A stretch of 64,000 bases of DNA, taken from contig JAPXFQ010000906.1 in NCBI GenBank assembly GCA_028564705.1, forward strand, positions 427,578 to 491,577, given 5' to 3'. Shown in pieces: positions 58,079 to 64,000 of this stretch (position 1 is the stretch's first letter; each line of letters begins with the position of its first letter). Below the pieces are notes generated by a model that saw nothing but the letters and a program-made list of their open reading frames with translations, did no database searches and had not been told where the DNA came from. The translations under genes and the position numbers were made by a program. The stretch is from Apricaphanius iberus. Taxonomy: Eukaryota; Chordata; Actinopteri; Cyprinodontiformes; Aphaniidae.

Positions 58079-60843
58079 TTCTGCTTCATGCTTGATGGGC
58101 TGTTTGATGTAGTGAGGAAACCAGCTCTAAGCCACTGTTTTAGTTCCACATGCACTGCTCCTACAGCGTATGCTGAATCACTGTAGATGTTAACTTTTTT
58201 TCCTTCAGCTAATTTTAAGGCTTCAATGACTGCTGTGAGTTCTGCTCTCTGTGCTGACTGGGATCCTGTTAGGGGTTCTGCTTTTACCGTTTCCCATCTG
58301 CTTACTTTTTGCCGCACTATAGCCCAGGCAGCTTTCAACTCACCTGTTGTGGTCCTGTGGCAGCATCCATCTGTGAACCAGTCCTCTTCTGCCTCAGGTA
58401 GTGGTGTTGCTGATAGATCTGGTCTGATTTTTTCTTCTGTCACCACGCGCCTTTCACATTGATGTTGTTCCCCTGAGCCCATGTGGTCAGCCATGTTGAT
58501 GCCTTCATGTGTGTATGTGATGTGTGGTGCTTCTAGAATGGCATTCAGTCTTCTTTGTCTCAGGGGAGTCATGGTGAAAAGGTGTGACTGCACATATGCC
58601 ACCACACTATGAGAGGTTAACACTGTCAGTGGGTGGTTCATTACAATGTGAGCCGTTTTTTGGATAATTTTTGCCAATCCAGCTGCGTATTGAGTGCAAG
58701 GTGGATGTTTCATTTCTGTATTATCTAGCATCACACTACTGTATGTTAATACCTGTCTTACTCCCCCTTTTTTCTGGAACAGGACACCATTCATGTGTGT
58801 CCCAGTTCCAGAAACATCCAAATGAAAAGGTAATTTGTAGTCAGGAACTGCCAATTCTGATGCTGTTAAAAGCTCCTGTTTGAGCCTGATGAATGCTCGT
58901 TCTGCCTGCTCAGTCCAATTAAGAGTAGCAGTTAAGTTTCTCATCCCATGTTCCTTCACCATTGCTCGGAGGGGAGTTGTCAGACCCACATAGTCAGGTA
59001 CATATGTGCGGCTGTATCCGGTAAGGCCAAGAAATGACAGCATTTGTCTCACAGTGGTTGGCTTTGGGTGATGCAAGATGGAGTTCTTGTGGTTAGGTGA
59101 CAGAGTTACACCTGATTGGGAAATAACCCGTCCCAGGAAGGAAACCTGTTTTCTTACCAGTTGCAATTTTTCCTTGCTGGCTTTAAAGCCCAATGATGCC
59201 AAATGTCGCAGTAAGATTTGTGTTCCCTCCAAGCACATCTCCGCAGTTGGTGCTGAAAGTAAAAGATCGTCAACATATTGCACCAACATGCAGTCTTCTG
59301 GTATGGGACAGTGTTCCAACAGTGCTTTAAGTACTTGATTAAACAGTCCAGGTGACAGTGCAAAGCCTTGTGGCAGGCGCGTATAACGCCATCTTTTTCC
59401 TCTGAAAGAGAAGGAAAATATATCCCTCAGGGAATCAGCAAGTGGGATGCAGAAAAATGCATTTGCCAAGTCCACACATGTGAACCAAGAATGAGTCGGT
59501 GGCAATGAGGTCAGGGCCACATATGGATTGGGTACTGGCAGGGGAGAAGTGCCCAAAAGTGCATTAATTTTGCGAAGGTCATGTACCATCCTGTATTTAC
59601 CTGTCCCTTTCTTCTCTACAGGTAGTATTGGAGTATTCCAATTGGAGTTTGAGGGTTCCAACACTCCAGCTTGTATCAAACCAGAAACGGTTTCAGCTAT
59701 TCCCTCAGTGGCTTCAAACTTATGTGGATACTGTGGGATCCATATTGGTGTGTTATTTTGCAAGTCAAAACTGATAGGTTTAACTGACACCAGTCCCACA
59801 TCAGTGGGTCCTTGGGACCAGAGGGAAGCAGGCAAAGAGTCAACCAGTTGTGCTGCAGATGGATGGTCTGTCCTTTCTCTACCGTGTGTTCTGGGAATAA
59901 GCAGATGTTCAAGCACTGAGTCATCTTCTGATTGATTCACAATTTTGTAGGTTGCAGTGCTGGGTGAGTACTGTACTTGTGGGATTTGGGTATCACACCA
60001 ATCAGTACACTGTTGGGAGCGTTTTACCATGCCACCCAACTCCTTAGCCTGATGAGCTGGATGAAGCGCCAGCGAGACATGTGGCACTGCCTCCTCACCC
60101 ATCATATACCACTGCAGCTGGTCAGGGGTTAGTTCTACAGTGGCAGCCACACCCTCAGGAGCAACATAAATGTCTGAACTTTCGAGATGCCAAGAATGTC
60201 CTTCACATTTTTCCATGAAGTTTTGCTGATACCAGAATGTATCCTGTCTGTCATAGAAGAGGGTTATGTGGGGAGGATCAGGAGGAGGTACATAGGGGTG
60301 GATTTGGTTGATCCAGGGTCTCCATTTATTGAATGCGGATAGTATCCCAGATGGCGCAGGTTTTTCTGATTCCAGGAGTGCCCAATAGATATCAGCAGTA
60401 TGTGATTGACTAGGCAATGGTTGTGCCAAGTATACTCCCAGAGATGTACTGTTCAGTCCACATTTTAAAGAAGTTCCCGTAGGCAGAGTCACTGTTAGTC
60501 CAGTTGCTGAACATAGTATGGTAGCTCCCAGTTTAATAAGCAAGTCTCTTCCCAGTAGATTTACTGGAACAGAAGGCGAGCATACAAAGGAATGAGTCAA
60601 CGTTTGTGGTCCCACAGTGGTGGACAAAGGGGTAGTGTATGGCAGAACTTGTGCTTCCCCCGTGAAGCCCACCACAGTGGTGGTTCTGGTAGACATCTTG
60701 GTGAGTCTCACATGTTGGGACTGGATGGTTGACATTGTTGCCCCAGTATCCACCAAAAAGTTACATGTGTTTCCGTCCACTTTTATGGACAGCACGGGGT
60801 CTGCCGTGTTTTCCATACTGTCCTGGGCTCCTGTGGGGGTGTC
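58075..60843 (-). pseudogene. pol: pol 5' part: protease, reverse transcriptase, RNase H
   Basis: Opens directly after the gag TAG (60844-60846) in the same frame; first internal Met at 60816, 913 codons from there. Protease: FLVDTGATMS near residue 20 and LLGRDLLIKLGA near 90. Reverse transcriptase: GKYRMVHDLRKIN near 410, PQGFALSPGLFNQ, and the active site QYVDDLLLS near 512. RNase H: WFTDGCCH near 812 and IYSDSAYAVGAV near 880, giving two of its catalytic acids. It ends early because of a frame change in the last part of RNase H (near 58080-58120); the continuation is in the next frame. The polymerase itself looks uninterrupted. Confidence 0.9.
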
Positions 60844-62370
60844 CTATTGGGGAGCTCCCTGATGGGGGTCCCATCCCAACATCTGCTGTGTAGCGTGGGG
60901 CAGGGGTGGTGCTTGCATCACCTGACCTCCTTGTCCTCCAGAAGGTGGTGGGTATCTGTTTTGTGGGCAGGTTCTTGACCAATGCCCTGGTTGACCGCAG
61001 GTATTGCATCTATCATTCCCAGAATTCCTTCCTCTTCCTGCACCACCTCGTCTCCTTCCTCTGAAACCTCCTGAATTGCCCCTGAAATTCCCTGCTGGAT
61101 CATATTGTCTAGGACCATAGGGTGGGTATTGCTGAGGAACCTGGTTCCATGGAGGGACAGGATACAGATTGGGAGCAGCCTGGTATGATGTTTGAGTGGG
61201 CGGAGCTGCCTGAGGCTGAGGCTGTCCAACTGCAGCCACCAGTTGTTTTTTTTGTTTTTCCCCTTTTCCTCCTAGTTCATTTTTTGCTTTTTGTAGCTGC
61301 ACCTTTAAGAGCTGCAGCTGTAAGTCCTTAACATCCTCGTTCTTGTCATCAGTTTTAGCCTGAGCTTTAGTTAGGTTAAATATTAAATGTTTCTTCCAAG
61401 TGGCAAAGTCACAATCTTGGAGTTCAGGATTGTCATCCATTTTCAGCACAACTGACTCTGGTATTCCCCTTAGAACTGCTTTTCTAAACCACATACCTGC
61501 AACAGCACCTGGTCTACCAGGGTGTTGTCCGTTTTGTGAAACCCAATCATCTATGGCCTTCTCCAAGTATACTGCTGGATTGGTGCTTGGATCCCACTTA
61601 AATTGTTGGATACCCCCAGTGTTTTTTAGTGGGAATGCTGCTCTTAAAGCAGGTCCCACTCGCATCATTACCATGTGAATTGGTAAGTTATTTGGCTCTG
61701 TTGTGGTTCCTGCATCTTCTTCTATGGCCAGTACTTTAGAGCGGGAAGTGCATGCTGTCAGTATAGCTCTCAGATCACCCAAAGCCAAATCCTGGCCTGT
61801 TGTGCCTTTTTCCAGAGCAGCTAACCATGAGTATGCTCCGTCATGAATGTCTGGGAGTTGTGCCACCAGTGACTGAATGTCACCCAATCCAAAAGGTTGA
61901 TAAACTGGCGGCTGACCAGGTTTCTTCTGAAGGAGAGGCAGCTGGTGGTGAGCTTCAGTTTCTTCTTCTTGTGCTTCTGCTTCCTGTTTGCTTCTTTCCA
62001 ATGCCTCTCTTGTTTCCTCCCTTTCTCGCTCTTTTTGTGCTAGCAGGTCTTTATCTCTTCTGTTCAGGCAATCTAATTCTTTGTCATAGGATGGAGTTCG
62101 GCGCATCCTACCGTCTCTCCGTGCCCATTCCTTTTCCTTCTGTCGTTGCTTCTGTTTTTCTCGAGGTCTCACTGCTTCCTCCGTTGCCTTTTCAAGTAAC
62201 ATACCTGATAACTCAGCAGCTGCTTCCTGTAGTAGTTCCTGAAATGGATTGATCTTACCGGTTTCTTTTTCTTGGTTTGTATCTATCATTTTTCCTGTTG
62301 CAACAATTGTAAGTGCCGTTGTTTCTTCTCCTATGTCCTCTTCCTGGTCTGGTTGTGAATTGGAATCCAT
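60844..62370 (-). pseudogene. gag: gag main part: capsid and nucleocapsid
   Basis: 508 codons from the first Met; the frame is open further upstream to about 62520, where it meets the frame of the N-terminal piece. A long Arg/Glu/Lys-rich coiled-coil region (about residues 65-145) precedes a capsid-like part (PVYQPFGLGDIQSLVAQLPD near 155 onward). The capsid C-terminal helices occupy about 280-380. A Pro/Gln/Tyr-rich linker and an RG-rich tract follow, then one zinc knuckle CNTCGQPGHWSRTC near 465. The frame ends with TAG at 60844-60846 and pol continues in phase, the read-through arrangement of gammaretroviruses. Confidence 0.85.
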
Positions 62371-62482
62371 TGCCTCTGCTGATGAGGGGTGTGGCTCTTT
62401 TTTGTGTTTTTGTGTTGTTGTCGGGTCAGTTAGTCCTTGGAATCGAGCAGAACTGTAAGCAAAGGCTTCTGCGTGGTTCCTT

Positions 62483-63073
62483 TCACTTCCTCCCTTCTGA
62501 GATGTGTGAACCTTTTTTTTCAGACTTCTTTCGTGTTCCTGTATCAGATACTGGTGGTGCGTTTGGAGCCTGAGTCCAGTTCAGCACACCTTTTGATATG
62601 GCAAGGCTGGGATAAATTCCGGTACTTGCGGTGGGGCCTTGTGGGGCGTATGGCGGAGGCTTTGACTTCCTCATATGTTTCTGAGCTTGATCCCACCATG
62701 CAATCCACTGATTATATTTTATTTTTATACCGCTCTGTCTTTCTTTTTCCTTTCTGTGCTTACCTTTGTTGAGGAAACCTGCTTTATTTTCCCGATCAGC
62801 TGCTTCTTCTTCCTTTATTTTTGCTTCCAATGCAAGATTATGCCAGATTATTGTCCAATTACCCGGGCTGTTAACATCTTTTCCTTTTTCCTTCATCAAC
62901 TTGTCTGTAGTCTTTCTCAACAGCTCCTTCTGCTTTTTTGCATCCTGTGGTTGGCAGGTAATACCTACCACTGTTTCCACACAAGCCAGCTGTTCACCCA
63001 ATGTATTAGCCACAGCTCCTTGTCCCCATCCCTCATCCATCATTTCTTGGTCAAACTCACCTTCCATTCTCAC
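62483..63073 (-). pseudogene. gag: gag N-terminal part (matrix-like)
   Basis: 196 codons starting in mid-leader. It has a helical, charged N-terminus with a WTIIWHNLALEAK segment near residue 75, basic stretches, and a Pro-rich PPPYAPQGP segment near residue 140 containing a PPPY late-domain motif, which recruits Nedd4-type ligases for budding in other retroviruses. The frame goes off course at a run of eight T (plus strand 62513-62520) and stops at 62483; the main gag frame is open across the same point. This looks like a one-base length change in the homopolymer. Either of the first two Met codons (63073 or 63067) could be the start. Confidence 0.8.
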
Positions 63074-63261
63074 CCTTTATAACTATACTTACTCTGTTAT
63101 CTCTATTATTCACTTTAACACCACATTCATCAAATATAACACAATCAAATTCAAACACAGCAAAGCACAGCATAAAACAGGGCCTTCTGAACCTGCTAAC
63201 CACACCCTAGTGATGTCAGTTAGCCAAGTCCACGGACTCCAACCGTATTTCAAAACTCATT

Positions 63262-63453
63262 TTCTGGTATTTTAGCAGCCTATTCCTAATAAAATATACT
63301 GCAGGGCCTCCAACCCAGTTCAAAGTTCTGGTATTTTAGCAGCCTATTCCTAATAAAATATACTGCAGGGCCTCCAACCCAGTTCAAAGTTCTGGTATTT
63401 TAGCAGCCTATTCCTAATAAAATATACTGCAGGGCCTCCAACCCGGTTCAAAG
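63262..63453 (-). repeat. Tandem array A, 3 x 64 bp
   Basis: Units start at 63262, 63326 and 63390 and are almost identical. Each holds GCAGGGCCTCCAACCC, the core shared with array B. A diverged half-unit with GGACTCCAACC precedes it at about 63232. Confidence 0.95.
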
Positions 63454-63506
63454 AACCCAATACTTGTTACACTCGTCAGTGTAATCTTAATTGGTTCACA
63501 CTTTTC

Positions 63507-63755
63507 AGGAATTTAGCAATTCATTCGTATGGAATAATCACAGGGACTCCAACCCTAATCTTACTTTTTAGGAATTTAGCAATTCATTCATATGGAATAA
63601 TCACAGGGACTCCAACCCTAATCTTACTTTTTAGGAATTTAGCAATTCATTCATATGGAATAATCACAGGGACTCCAACCCTAACCTTACTTTTTAGGAA
63701 TTTAGCAATTCATTCATATGGAATAATCACAGGGACTCCAACCCTAACCACACAA
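63507..63755 (-). repeat. Tandem array B, 4 x 63 bp
   Basis: Units start at 63507, 63570, 63633 and 63696, with one to three differences between neighbours. Each holds CACAGGGACTCCAACCCTAA. The last unit fades after about 63750. Confidence 0.95.
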
Positions 63756-63859
63756 TTTTTCTCTCCTTTCTCCACACACTATTACTTGCTGGTGTATTTT
63801 AGCCTCTTAATTACTAGGTGTTTGGACAATAGGAAATAATTAAATCAAGCAGAAAACTG

Positions 63860-63868
63860 CTTACCTTG
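63860..63868 (-). promoter_or_regulatory. Candidate major splice donor of the right provirus
   Basis: Minus strand CAAG|GTAAGC, an excellent match to the vertebrate donor consensus, about 95 bases after the primer-binding site. It would be used to make the spliced env message; the matching acceptor near env was not pinned down. Confidence 0.65.
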
Positions 63869-63959
63869 TAGTTGGCGCCACCTTTTGTCCAAACCCCGTT
63901 CATTCAGAGATGTCCTGATGGTCCTCCGTTCCTCTGATCCTATTAATCTAGGACTCAGG

Positions 63960-63977
63960 ATCCTGTTCGTGACGCCA
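63960..63977 (-). promoter_or_regulatory. Primer-binding site, tRNA-Ser type
   Basis: On the minus strand TGGCGTCACGAACAGGAT begins three bases after the 5' LTR. Its complement (…TCCTGTTCGTGACGCCA) fits the 3' end of a vertebrate tRNA-Ser with a GTCACG acceptor stem as I remember it. The TGG start and position are certain; the tRNA identity is from memory. Confidence 0.7.
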
Positions 63978-63980
63978 ATT

Positions 63981-64000
63981 TGTAGGATCCCCTATTAATT
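63981..64000 (-). repeat. Edge of the 5' LTR of the right provirus
   Basis: Twenty bases identical to 53591-53610; the remaining roughly 540 bp lie beyond the window. Confidence 0.9.

Larger units (their letters stand above)
63074..63959 (-). other. Leader of the right provirus, with two tandem-repeat arrays
   Basis: About 890 bp between primer-binding site and gag. It contains a splice donor at 63864/63865 and, between that donor and gag, arrays of 63- and 64-bp units. The remaining 63074-63228 is AT-rich without a frame. Confidence 0.8.
53591..64000 (-). mobile_element. Nearly complete class I endogenous retrovirus (right copy)
   Basis: Reading from the right on the minus strand: end of the 5' LTR (63981-64000), primer-binding site, splice donor, repeat-rich leader, gag in two frames, read-through stop, protease/reverse transcriptase/RNase H, integrase, an open env, polypurine tract, and a 558-bp 3' LTR. 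The 20 bases at 63981-64000 are identical to the first 20 of the 3' LTR (53591-53610), which proves the paired ends. The full provirus should be just under 11 kb. Damage seen: one frame break in gag near 62515 and one in RNase H near 58080-58120. It lies antisense in the presumed first intron of tmem38b. Confidence 0.93.

Noticed and set aside
63262..63755. Regular repeats resembling a CRISPR array
   Set aside because: Units are adjacent and nearly identical over their whole 63-64 bp, with no unique spacers, and lie in a eukaryotic retroviral leader.

Overview
The window reads as vertebrate nuclear DNA, most likely from a teleost fish. The evidence is AT-rich non-coding sequence with many microsatellites, one recognisable split host gene (first coding exon of a tmem38b/TRIC-B gene with a GT donor), and a dense load of fish-type transposable elements: Tc1 relics, TAA- and TTAA-flanked miniature DNA transposons, tRNA-like SINE heads, a Gmr1-type Ty3/gypsy element, an L1/Tx1-type LINE and class I endogenous retroviruses. 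Nothing bacterial is present; no operons, CRISPR arrays or rRNA genes were seen.

Layout. 1-5736 (minus): the 5' part of a defective endogenous retrovirus, with LTR, a long leader, a shortened gag, protease, a pol truncated at the start of reverse transcriptase, and integrase. 5737-15100: no gene recognised; it holds a degenerate LINE fragment, a tRNA-like repeat and microsatellites. 15104-21708: a DNA-transposon relic split by a complete 6.0 kb Gmr1-type element (15627-21657) with two 765-bp LTRs, a 5-bp target duplication, and integrase placed before reverse transcriptase. 21758-23135: nested repeats including a 536-bp TAA-flanked miniature element. 23136-39640: mainly non-coding, with a Tc1 fragment, an LTR-like relic and AT/AAT microsatellites. 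39642-45605: an inverted-repeat element split by a full-length LINE (39715-44953) whose two ORFs are both open. 45606-50740: a SINE, a LINE 3' fragment and a dead Tc1 copy. 51095-51218: tmem38b exon 1. 51219 onward: presumed intron 1, holding a TTAA-flanked element and, from 53591 to beyond the window end, a nearly complete antisense endogenous retrovirus with an open 684-codon env.

How the parts relate. The two retroviruses are different members of one class I lineage: in both, gag and pol share a frame and are separated by a single stop codon (TGA on the left, TAG on the right), which fits read-through expression. The right one keeps a primer-binding site, polypurine tract, a strong splice donor and matching LTR ends, but has one frame break in gag and one in pol. 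Its leader carries two tandem-repeat arrays (3 x 64 bp and 4 x 63 bp) between splice donor and gag. The Gmr1-type element has a single ORF broken once by TGA, and its capsid contains a region closely resembling the SCAN domain of vertebrate zinc-finger proteins. Family assignments come from reading motifs and from memory of the families; no database search was made.
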